Assembly: GCA_030844565.1 (NCBI GenBank)
Contig: JAUUNK010000286.1
Location: 1 to 5,940 of the forward strand
DNA from: Bacteroides ovatus
GTDB taxonomy: Bacteria; Bacteroidota; Bacteroidia; Bacteroidales; Bacteroidaceae
Reading direction: 5' to 3'
Length of the DNA stretch: 5,940 nt
Shown: one piece after another, positions 1 to 5,654 of the stretch
Layout: every line of letters begins with the position of its first letter
Position numbering within the stretch: the stretch's first letter is position 1
Notes under the pieces: model-generated
The model's database searches: none
Told to the model about the DNA's origin: nothing
Seen by the model: only the letters and a program-made list of their open reading frames with translations
Translations under genes and position numbers: made by a program

Positions 1-57
1 TGCAATGGGACGACCATTAGCGGCTGTTAATTTCTTCTCTTCCATAATTTTTTTCAT
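1..57 (-). CDS. katA: Catalase, N-terminal fragment (runs off left edge)
   Basis: The reverse complement from 57 reads ATG and stays open to the window edge, giving 19 residues that end in LTAANGRPIA. This resembles the extreme N-terminus of small-subunit haem catalases of Bacteroides and relatives, which typically start with a short Lys/Glu-rich lead, then LTTAxGxPxADNQNS. The family converts hydrogen peroxide to water and oxygen in the cytoplasm. The catalytic His and Asn and the haem Tyr lie outside the window, so identity rests on a short match. A second in-frame ATG at 45 (peptide MEEKKLTAANG) is an equally likely start and fits the usual family N-terminus better. The preceding gene, nagB, ends in its own terminator, so the catalase gene is probably transcribed separately. 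OxyR control is known for Bacteroides catalase, but I cannot identify an OxyR site here. Confidence 0.72.
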   Translation of the reverse strand, partial: MKKIMEEKKLTAANGRPIA

Positions 58-131
58 TATTAGTACTAGAAATATTTCTGGTAAAGTTAAGCATTTTCAA
101 CCGTTAATGCAATCGAATTTTTCTATAAGTT

Positions 132-163
132 CATAGATACAAGCTATCAACCCATCTAATAAA
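132..163 (-). promoter_or_regulatory. Weak candidate promoter of the catalase gene
   Basis: No exact TAnnTTTG element lies between the nagB terminator and the catalase start. The nearest match on the minus strand is TATCTATG at 139-132 (one mismatch), with TTTA at 163-160 (one mismatch to TTTG) 20 bp upstream. That spacing is right for Bacteroidetes sigma factor. It would give a leader of roughly 65-70 nt that contains a 12-bp perfect palindrome at 68-79. Two mismatches in AT-rich DNA make this tentative. Confidence 0.25.
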
Positions 164-211
164 AAAATGTGCCACAAGCCTGTTTTTATACGGAGCTTAT
201 GACACATTTTT
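161..211 (-). terminator. Intrinsic terminator of nagB
   Basis: A near-perfect hairpin has arms at 194-211 and 163-180 and a 13-nt loop. Read on the minus strand the stem is about 18 bp, with three G-U wobbles and no mismatch, and the 3' arm ends in seven U residues (167-161). On the plus strand the same three positions would be A-C mismatches, so the structure favours minus-strand transcripts. It begins 44 nt after the nagB stop codon and precedes the catalase gene, so it most likely closes the nagB transcript. Confidence 0.85.
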
Positions 212-255
212 ATTATATTACCTTCTGTTAGTAGGAATACCCTTAATCAACCAAC

Positions 256-1068
256 TTATTTAATCAATGATTCCGGATCTAAATTGCTTGCTTCAATATC
301 CTTGAAATAGCGGTAAGTACCCACTCTCAATTCTTCTGTGGCAGCATCATCACACACAATAATGCCTTTTTCGTGCATCTGCAAAGCGCTGATAGTCCAC
401 ATCTGAGTGATAGCACCTTCTACTGCATGATATAAAGCGCGTGCCTTATTATGACCATTTACTATAATCATAACTTCTTTAGCAGAAAGCACAGTTCCGA
501 CACCTACTGTCAAAGCAGTCTTCGGTACCTTATTAATATCATTGTCAAAAAAGCGAGAATTAGCAATAATTGTATCCGTAGTCAATGTTTTCTGACGTGT
601 ACGTGAATTCAAAGAAGAGCCCGGTTCGTTGAAAGCAATGTGCCCATCAGGACCGATACCTCCCATAAATAGGTCGATGCCGCCATAAGACTTAATCTTT
701 TCTTCATAGCGCGCACATTCCCCGTCTAAGTCAGGAGCGTTCCCATTCAGAATGTTTGTATTCTCAGGACGAATGTCGATGTGGCTGAAAAAGTTATTCC
801 ACATGAATGAATAATAACTTTCAGGATGTTCCTTAGGCAAGCCTACATATTCATCCATATTGAAAGTCACCACGTTCTGGAATGATACAACACCTTTCTT
901 ATTCAAGTCAATTAAAGCTTTGTACATACCCAGAGGAGATGAACCTGTGGGGCATCCTAATACAAACGGCTTCTCAGGAGTTGGATTAGCAGCTTTAATT
1001 TTGGCAGCAACGTAGTGTGCAGCCCACAAAGATACGGACTGGTAGTCCGGTTGAATGATTAGTCTCAT
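256..1068 (-). CDS. nagB: Glucosamine-6-phosphate deaminase
   Basis: This 270-aa cytoplasmic enzyme converts glucosamine 6-phosphate to fructose 6-phosphate plus ammonia, the step that feeds amino sugars into glycolysis. The protein aligns with Escherichia coli NagB (266 aa) without shifts through the active site. Asp72 lies in FNMDEYVGLP, and Asp141, His143 and Glu148 lie in GPDGHIAFNEPGSS, together with Arg172 and Lys208. Residues of the E. coli allosteric N-acetylglucosamine-6-phosphate site are also present (Ser151, Ser152, Arg158, Lys160, Tyr254), so activation by that ligand is probably retained. The ATG at 1068 gives the family-standard N-terminus MRLIIQPDYQ. The gene starts 41 nt after the flavodiiron gene with no promoter element or Shine-Dalgarno sequence visible in the gap, so read-through from upstream is likely. 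No nagA or other amino-sugar gene is in the window. Confidence 0.97.
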   Translation of the reverse strand: MRLIIQPDYQSVSLWAAHYVAAKIKAANPTPEKPFVLGCPTGSSPLGMYKALIDLNKKGVVSFQNVVTFNMDEYVGLPKEHPESYYSFMWNNFFSHIDIRPENTNILNGNAPDLDGECARYEEKIKSYGGIDLFMGGIGPDGHIAFNEPGSSLNSRTRQKTLTTDTIIANSRFFDNDINKVPKTALTVGVGTVLSAKEVMIIVNGHNKARALYHAVEGAITQMWTISALQMHEKGIIVCDDAATEELRVGTYRYFKDIEASNLDPESLIK

Positions 1069-1109
1069 AATGCGATTGTTTTTATAATTAGGTTAATAAT
1101 AGTTCTTTG

Positions 1110-2306
1110 TCATGCATCTTTCTTCAGTCGCTCAGCCATGGCACGCGCCAAGTTCTCGCACTGTTCGTAGTTTATGTCTTTCATTGCCTGCTTCACTTCT
1201 ACCGGATCGCCTACGAGTTCAAATTTACTCTTTTCTGCAAACTCAGCCATACGTTTCACGGCAGCGCCTGCCCACGTGAAAGAACCGAAGTATCCCAAAT
1301 AGCGCCCCTTCATATCGCGAACCAGAATCTTCGATAAAAGTGATTCTACTTCAGGAAATATTTGGTTACTATAAGTAGGGCTACCGATAATCAAACCTTT
1401 ATAACGGAAGATATCAGCTAATATATAAGAAGGATCGCTCTTGCTGACATTATGCATTACGATATTTCGGATACCTTGCGCAGAAAGTTCTGCAGCAATG
1501 GTTTCGGCCATCTCCTCAGTATGTCCATACATGCTTCCGTATGCAATAACCACACCCTCGTCTGCATCATAACGACTCAGCCTGTCATATATGCCTATTA
1601 CTTTCTGAATATTTTCTGTCCAAACAGGACCGTGTGTAGAACAAATGACAGAAATAGGCAAGCTCCCCAGCTTTTGCAATGCTTTCTGGACTGCACTACC
1701 ATATTTACCTACAATATTGGAATAATAACGTACCATCTCATCCCAATATTTACCTACGTTCATGCGAGTATCCAGAAAACCTCCGTCCACTGTCCCAAAG
1801 CATCCGAATCCATCTCCGGAAAACAATATCCCTTCAGTCTCATCAAATGTCATCATAGTCTCCGGCCAATGTACCATAGGTGTCAGGTAAAAACGGAGTT
1901 TGTGATGTCCTAAAGCTAGGAAATCTCCATCCTTTACCACATATTGTTCTCCCGTTACCCCATAAAAACCTTCAATCATGCCAAAGGTTTGCTTATTTCC
2001 TACGATAATGATGTTTGGATAGTGCTGCTTAATCAAGCGGATAGAACCCGAATGGTCCGGTTCCATGTGGTTAACAATAAGATAATTTATAGGACGGTCG
2101 CCAATCACTTGTTTTATTTTACGGAGATAGGTTTCGAAATAACAAATATCTACCGTATCTACTAAAGCAACCATCTCGTCATCAATCAAATAAGAGTTAT
2201 ATGATACTCCATAAGGTAACGGCCACAACGCTTCAAAACGATGTTTATTACGGTCATTCACTCCCACATAATGTACCTTACCTTTAATTCTTGTCTTTTC
2301 TTTCAT
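1110..2306 (-). CDS. Flavodiiron protein (oxygen/NO reductase, FprA type)
   Basis: This 398-aa cytoplasmic enzyme is of the minimal class A type and is predicted to reduce O2 to water, or NO to N2O, without releasing superoxide or peroxide. Residues 1-245 form a metallo-beta-lactamase-like domain carrying the diiron ligands: His80, Glu82 and Asp84 in NHMEPDHSG (with His85 next to them), His146 in PMVHWPET, Asp165 in LFSGDGFG and His225 in STHGPVW. Residues 250-398 form a flavodoxin domain with the FMN phosphate loop at YGSMYGHTE (256-264), then GSPTYSNQIFP (308-318) and GSFTWAGAAVKRM (341-353). There is no C-terminal rubredoxin or flavin reductase module and no rubredoxin gene beside it, so the electron donor must be encoded elsewhere. 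An in-frame stop two codons upstream fixes 2306 as the earliest ATG. The preference between O2 and NO cannot be read from sequence. Confidence 0.95.
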   Translation of the reverse strand: MKEKTRIKGKVHYVGVNDRNKHRFEALWPLPYGVSYNSYLIDDEMVALVDTVDICYFETYLRKIKQVIGDRPINYLIVNHMEPDHSGSIRLIKQHYPNIIIVGNKQTFGMIEGFYGVTGEQYVVKDGDFLALGHHKLRFYLTPMVHWPETMMTFDETEGILFSGDGFGCFGTVDGGFLDTRMNVGKYWDEMVRYYSNIVGKYGSAVQKALQKLGSLPISVICSTHGPVWTENIQKVIGIYDRLSRYDADEGVVIAYGSMYGHTEEMAETIAAELSAQGIRNIVMHNVSKSDPSYILADIFRYKGLIIGSPTYSNQIFPEVESLLSKILVRDMKGRYLGYFGSFTWAGAAVKRMAEFAEKSKFELVGDPVEVKQAMKDINYEQCENLARAMAERLKKDA

Positions 2307-2387
2307 GCTTTAACTTCGTTTAATTGCCACTTAAAGTGCCTTGTACCTCCTCCTTAATTTATATGGAAAGACACAACCAACAATCTT
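2307..2387 (-). promoter_or_regulatory. Leader region upstream of the flavodiiron gene
   Basis: This 81-nt gap separates the radical SAM stop from the flavodiiron start. On the minus strand it carries a strong Shine-Dalgarno-like tract, AAGGAGGAGG (2355-2346). That tract ends 39 nt before the ATG, too far away to serve that start. A small inverted repeat follows, GGCACTTTAAGTGGC (2340-2326). A TAnnTTTG match, TATTTTTG (2406-2399), lies just upstream inside the end of the radical SAM gene but lacks a TTTG partner. No U-run follows the repeat, so it is not an intrinsic terminator. An internal start or leader-level control of the flavodiiron gene is possible but unproven. Confidence 0.3.
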
Positions 2388-3347
2388 TTAACTTTCTGCA
2401 AAAATAGCTCTTTTTTCCGAATCACCGTATGCCTTTCCCTGATAAGCTCCTCTTTCTTTCATTCTTTTTTGCAGACGGGCGGTAAACTCATAATTTTTTA
2501 ATCCCCAATCGGGAGCTATTAATAATTCTTTAGGAGATTGAGAGATAAACCGTTCCAATATGAGGTCGGGACGTAACTGTTCTACGTAATCGATTATCAA
2601 ATCGATATATTCATCCACATCCGTAAAAAGATGAAAGTCCTCAGGACATTGCAAAAACTCTTGTGCCATACGGGTTCCACGGATTAGCTGCAATTGATGA
2701 ATTTTTAGTGTAGCCAGCGGCAACTGTGACAAAACACCTGCCTGCCCTACTATCTCATCGCAAGATTCCCCCGGAAGCCCTAATATCACATGTCCTCCGG
2801 TCAAGATGCCCCGCGCCGCCGTCTTCTCTACCGCTTCTACTGTCTGAGCATACGTATGCCCCCGGTTTATTCGCTGTAGCGTATCGTCATTAGTGGTTTC
2901 AATGCCATATTCTATCATCAAAAAAGTACCCTTGTTAAGCTCCTCCAGATAATCCAGCAACTCGTCGGGCATGCAATCCGGACGCGTCCCGATAACCAAT
3001 CCCACCACATCTTTCACTGCTAATGCTTCCTCATATTTTCGCTTTAGCCCTTCCAACTCAGCATATGTATTAGTATATGCCTGGAAATAGGCTAAATATT
3101 TCATCTCAGGATATTTGTGAGCAAAAAAATGTTTTCCTTCTTCTAATTGTAACGACACACTTTTTTCCGTACGGCAATAGTCTGGATTGAATGTCTGGTT
3201 ATTACAATAAGTGCATCCGCCCCACCCTTTATTTCCATCACGATTAGGGCAGGTAAAACCCGCATTTAATGATATTTTTTGTACTTTTACCGGAAAATAT
3301 CTCCTTAAAAAGGTAGGAAAGTCATTATAAAGCATAGCCATGTTCAT
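2388..3347 (-). CDS. Radical SAM protein, TIGR01212/YhcC family
   Basis: This 319-aa protein is close in length to E. coli YhcC. The iron-sulfur cysteines are Cys33, Cys45 and Cys48 in the segment FTCPNRDGNKGWGGCTYCN. The CPNRDG...GGCTYC spacing is characteristic of this family and differs from the plain CxxxCxxC loop. Other family landmarks are YFQAYTNTYA (87-96), GTRPDC (120-125), IEYGIET (145-151) and HVILGLPGE (186-194), consistent with an Elp3/MiaB-like radical SAM barrel. The family should cleave S-adenosylmethionine to a 5'-deoxyadenosyl radical, but I know of no established substrate, so no gene symbol is assigned. ATGs at 3347, 3341 and 3335 are all in frame; 3347 is preferred because it is the longest and lies about 20 nt after a predicted transcription start. 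It is probably the first gene of a unit with the flavodiiron protein and nagB. Confidence 0.93.
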   Translation of the reverse strand: MNMAMLYNDFPTFLRRYFPVKVQKISLNAGFTCPNRDGNKGWGGCTYCNNQTFNPDYCRTEKSVSLQLEEGKHFFAHKYPEMKYLAYFQAYTNTYAELEGLKRKYEEALAVKDVVGLVIGTRPDCMPDELLDYLEELNKGTFLMIEYGIETTNDDTLQRINRGHTYAQTVEAVEKTAARGILTGGHVILGLPGESCDEIVGQAGVLSQLPLATLKIHQLQLIRGTRMAQEFLQCPEDFHLFTDVDEYIDLIIDYVEQLRPDLILERFISQSPKELLIAPDWGLKNYEFTARLQKRMKERGAYQGKAYGDSEKRAIFAES

Positions 3348-3374
3348 AAAGCAATTTTATATTAAATAAGATAA

Positions 3375-3406
3375 CAAACATAAAAAAAAAGATTGAAACA
3401 GCCAAA
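3375..3406 (-). promoter_or_regulatory. Bacteroidetes-type promoter for the radical SAM unit
   Basis: On the minus strand TTTG (3406-3403) is followed after exactly 20 bp by TATGTTTG (3382-3375). Both elements match the Bacteroides -33/-7 consensus (TTTG and TAnnTTTG) without mismatch and with standard spacing. Transcription would start near 3369, leaving a leader of about 20 nt before the ATG at 3347. A second -7-like match, TATTTTTG (3439-3432), has no -33 partner. Confidence 0.68.
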
Positions 3407-3471
3407 TCCGACACAAAATACATTTAATATACAAAAATATATGTAAAAGATTCAACTATCCTTAATAAATA

Positions 3472-3503
3472 TTTCTAAGAAAAAAAAACTTTGACTACAT
3501 TTG
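3472..3503 (+). promoter_or_regulatory. Plus-strand promoter candidate in the 343-bp intergenic region
   Basis: TACATTTG at 3496-3503 fully matches TAnnTTTG. TTTC at 3472-3475 (one mismatch to TTTG) lies exactly 20 bp upstream. Transcription would start near 3509 and run away from the radical SAM gene, antisense to both flanking genes' direction. No protein gene of normal size lies downstream on this strand, which is why a small RNA is proposed. Confidence 0.5.
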
Positions 3504-3508
3504 TAGAG

Positions 3509-3645
3509 ATTTTAGGCCTCGTCGGGAGGACACTTGTGAAAGTATTGTGCAACCCAACCTATATTTCATCTCACCATACCCCCTGCAACTCCCGATTATA
3601 AAAAACCTCTCCTGCATTCACGAGGAACGCGGGAGAGGTTTATAG
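3509..3645 (+). ncRNA. Candidate structured small RNA (unidentified)
   Basis: This stretch of about 135 nt lies just downstream of a plus-strand promoter candidate and is richer in G and C than the A-rich DNA before it. The 5' part can fold into an extended hairpin: 3522-3528 (TCGGGAG) pairs perfectly with 3589-3595, TTG at 3534-3536 can pair with CAA at 3586-3588, and 3542-3549 pairs with 3572-3579 with one mismatch. That leaves a pyrimidine-rich loop of about 22 nt. A 3' hairpin follows, with arms 3603-3615 and 3629-3641 (13 bp including one G-U on this strand). The U-run after it is short (UUUAU), so termination on this strand is doubtful. A 21-codon GTG reading frame (3536-3601) with GGGAGG six bases upstream overlaps it, so a short translated leader is an alternative. 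I recognise no Rfam family, and 6S, SRP and tmRNA hallmarks are not evident. Confidence 0.4.
3600..3641 (-). terminator. Intrinsic terminator of the pectate lyase gene
   Basis: On the minus strand, arms at 3641-3629 and 3615-3603 form a 13-position stem (AAACCTCTCCCGC against GCAGGAGAGGTTT) with one A-C mismatch and a 13-nt loop. The U-run extends through 3600, followed by AUAAUC. It begins 49 nt after the lyase stop codon. The same stem is slightly better paired on the plus strand, so it may act in both directions and also end the proposed small RNA. Confidence 0.72.
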
Positions 3646-3690
3646 CATCCTCAAAAGTCTATAATTCTTCCATTTGCTATGAATGTTTTT

Positions 3691-5349
3691 TCATTTGCTT
3701 CCTCCTTCGTTCTGCGCTTCAATAATAGGTTGTACAAGGCTATTCAAATACATTTCCAGATTAGTATATTTCCCCTTCTTATCCACAGTTTTTTTGTTGC
3801 CATCCGAAGCATCCTGCGGATTCAAGCTGTATTTCCTTTCCCACACATCAGGTATGCCGTCACCGTCCGTATCTATCCACTTCTCTCCTTGTATCAACTC
3901 GGGCAAAGCAGAAGAAGTACCTATCGGTATTACATCGTCTTGACTATCAATTATTCCTGGCTTAGGATAATCTTGGCTCTTCCATTCTACCTCCCCATTA
4001 TGGATACTTCCACCTTTATAGATAGCTGTTCCGGTCCGAGTTTCTTCCACTATCCTTTTGTCGAGAGCGTCGCGCTGGAAAGAACATCCCGAATAAGACA
4101 GTACCCGTTCGAAAGCTATGCGGGCATCGTGGGTGGTTATGATGTTGGTCTCTACCGGAATGGTACGTTGAAGTGCTTTCTTCGTAGCTTCGTCCAAGGT
4201 TCCATACTTCTTATCTATTTGATTGTAAACTCCGTATTCCCAATTATTTTCAGTTGCTTTAAGGCAACGGTTGTAATCGGCTTCCGTACCCATCTTTCCA
4301 TCATCCACCACATTCCCTTCGATATAAAAATCTCCCCAAGTGTCGAAGATAGCAGGATAAGATTCCCTATCACTTTCACTGACTTTTTTATCTATGGCAA
4401 TGATTCTTCCACGCTTGGATGTTCCGGTAGGAGTAGCCGGACCCGGTTTATAGTAATTGTTGACTATATTCACGTGCATAGCCTCTCCGCCATAGCAACT
4501 ATTTCCACACCAGTTATAAATAACGTTGTTACGCATATCGACCTTCTCATTATCTTTCGTAGAGCGGACGCCCGGCCCCAACCGAGGATTCCTACTATCA
4601 TGATGAGCCAATAAATTATGATGGAAAGAGGCTTTCATACCACCCCAAATACCACCATACCCGTGAGGTCCCTTTGAATGTCCGCTTAGCCGAAGGCTTT
4701 CGGAAATGATGCACCATTGAAGTGTAAAGTTCTCATTCTGGTAGAAAGAAACACATTCATCGGTACACCAGCTCATAGAGCAATGGTCAATAATGATATT
4801 CTTATGGTATCGTCCTCCCAAAGCATCGGCACCATCTGCATTGGTATCTTTTTTATCTCCCATGCGGAAACGAAGGAAACGCATAATTACATTATCTGCT
4901 TCTACAAACACAGGATAGCCTGTCAGGCAAATACCATCGCCGGGAGCCGTTTGTCCGGCAATCGTTAAATCGCCCTTTTCTAATTTCAGTACTTTCTCCA
5001 ATTCTATGGTGCCAGATACATTAAAGATAATAGTCCGCTTACCTGTTAATTTTTCGATGCCATAGCGGAGAGTTCCTTTCGAACCGTCATCAGCAAGAGA
5101 GGTAACTGTGTAGACCGTTCCTTCTCGTCCACCGGTAGCTTCCCTGCCATGTCCTTCTGCTCCTGGAAAAGCAGCCAGTTCGCCAAAATCAAGTGTAAGA
5201 GGTTCTATTTCATCAGGGTTTTCAGGAATTTCGGGCTTATCAGGTTCATCTTCTGGTACCGGGTTATCATTTGAACATGCGCAAGTAAGAAGAGCAAAAA
5301 AGAAAGCAAAGCCTACATAAAAGAAATATTTTCTCATGGCAGTCATCAT
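3691..5349 (-). CDS. Pectate lyase, PL1-family surface lipoprotein
   Basis: This 552-aa protein is predicted to cleave polygalacturonate by Ca2+-dependent beta-elimination at the cell surface. The N-terminus is a lipoprotein signal peptide: Arg6-Lys7, a hydrophobic stretch rich in Phe, then LTCAC with Cys25 as likely lipidation site (Cys23 fits less well). An acidic Pro/Glu linker (about 29-50) follows, as in exported Bacteroides lipoproteins. The catalytic region starts near AAFPGAEGHGREATGG (59-74) and has the parallel beta-helix pattern of PL1 (probably subfamily 2). Conserved blocks are NADGAD (170-175), IIIDHCSMSWCTDE (185-198) and DSRNPRLG (251-258), where Arg253/Arg256 are the likely catalytic arginines. 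The C-terminus has DTDGDGIPD (493-501), a Ca2+-binding loop, then WERKYSLNP and YTNLEMYLNSL, common in this group. ATGs at 5349, 5346 and 5337 are possible; 5337 gives the most typical signal peptide (MRKYFF). No SusC/SusD pair or regulator adjoins it. Confidence 0.9.
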   Translation of the reverse strand: MMTAMRKYFFYVGFAFFFALLTCACSNDNPVPEDEPDKPEIPENPDEIEPLTLDFGELAAFPGAEGHGREATGGREGTVYTVTSLADDGSKGTLRYGIEKLTGKRTIIFNVSGTIELEKVLKLEKGDLTIAGQTAPGDGICLTGYPVFVEADNVIMRFLRFRMGDKKDTNADGADALGGRYHKNIIIDHCSMSWCTDECVSFYQNENFTLQWCIISESLRLSGHSKGPHGYGGIWGGMKASFHHNLLAHHDSRNPRLGPGVRSTKDNEKVDMRNNVIYNWCGNSCYGGEAMHVNIVNNYYKPGPATPTGTSKRGRIIAIDKKVSESDRESYPAIFDTWGDFYIEGNVVDDGKMGTEADYNRCLKATENNWEYGVYNQIDKKYGTLDEATKKALQRTIPVETNIITTHDARIAFERVLSYSGCSFQRDALDKRIVEETRTGTAIYKGGSIHNGEVEWKSQDYPKPGIIDSQDDVIPIGTSSALPELIQGEKWIDTDGDGIPDVWERKYSLNPQDASDGNKKTVDKKGKYTNLEMYLNSLVQPIIEAQNEGGSK

Positions 5350-5379
5350 ATTATTAGATTATTAAATTGTAATTTCCGG

Positions 5380-5387
5380 CAAAAGTA
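5380..5387 (-). promoter_or_regulatory. Candidate -7 element of the pectate lyase promoter
   Basis: On the minus strand TACTTTTG (5387-5380) matches TAnnTTTG exactly. Transcription would begin near 5374, about 25 nt before the first ATG at 5349. No TTTG is found 19-21 bp upstream; the nearest is TTTC at 24 bp. A poor -33 box would fit a gene that needs an activator, as pectin-induced genes often do, but no regulator gene or operator can be identified here. Confidence 0.5.
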
Positions 5388-5501
5388 GTGAGACAGCCAC
5401 ATTCCGATGTTGAAATATTGGTTTACTTCTCTATTTTAGCTTGCCAATTATTACACTTCTATTCTCAAACAATACCTTTATTAAATCAACCGCATGTTTC
5501 T

Positions 5502-5571
5502 TTTCAATCATCGCATTGATTAAAATAATCATCTGCATGTTTGTAATCAATCAATGCGATGATTATTGAAA
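5502..5571. repeat. Long inverted repeat (hairpin-forming)
   Basis: AATCATCGCATTGATT (5506-5521) and its exact reverse complement (5549-5564) form a perfect 16-bp stem around a 27-nt loop. Four more pairs (5502-5505 with 5568-5571) follow after a 3-nt bulge, giving about 20 bp in total. The direct repeat GCATGTTT occurs just before the left arm (5492-5499) and again inside the loop (5535-5542), and AATCATC recurs in the loop at 5527-5533. Neither strand has a U-run after the stem, so it is not an ordinary terminator. It could be a regulatory site, a dispersed palindromic repeat or a remnant of a small mobile element. Confidence 0.8.
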
Positions 5572-5654
5572 GCATTCTAGCATGAAGGGTCGAAAGCAAA
5601 TTAGTTCATTATAAAACTTGAGGTATTCTGCCAACTTTTTCCCAACCGCATAGT

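Noticed and set aside
1107..2165. Several plus-strand open frames of 73-153 codons opposite the flavodiiron gene
   Set aside because: All are shadows of a gene with all diiron and FMN motifs intact; no promoter, ribosome site or protein-like pattern supports them.
3432..3439. A second TAnnTTTG match on the minus strand upstream of the radical SAM gene
   Set aside because: It has no -33 partner at 19-21 bp and lies in very AT-rich DNA, while the element at 3375-3382 has a perfect partner.
3509..3645. Identity of the intergenic RNA candidate as SRP RNA, tmRNA, tRNA or RNase P RNA
   Set aside because: No GGAAGCAGC-type SRP tip, no tRNA T-loop or acceptor stem, and the length is too short for tmRNA or RNase P RNA.
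3679..4614. A 311-codon open frame on the plus strand
   Set aside because: It lies antisense within the pectate lyase gene, whose frame has clear PL1 motifs. The antisense translation is low-complexity, Ser/Ile/Phe-rich and has no recognisable domain.
4717..4968. An 83-codon plus-strand frame inside the lyase gene
   Set aside because: Antisense to the catalytic core of the pectate lyase, with no supporting signals.
5502..5571. Reading the long inverted repeat as an intrinsic terminator
   Set aside because: No U-run follows the stem on either strand, and both neighbouring genes start, not end, in this interval.
5492..5580. A CRISPR array or insertion sequence in the repeat-containing intergenic region
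   Set aside because: There are only two short direct repeats with no regular spacers, and no transposase or terminal inverted repeats with target duplication.
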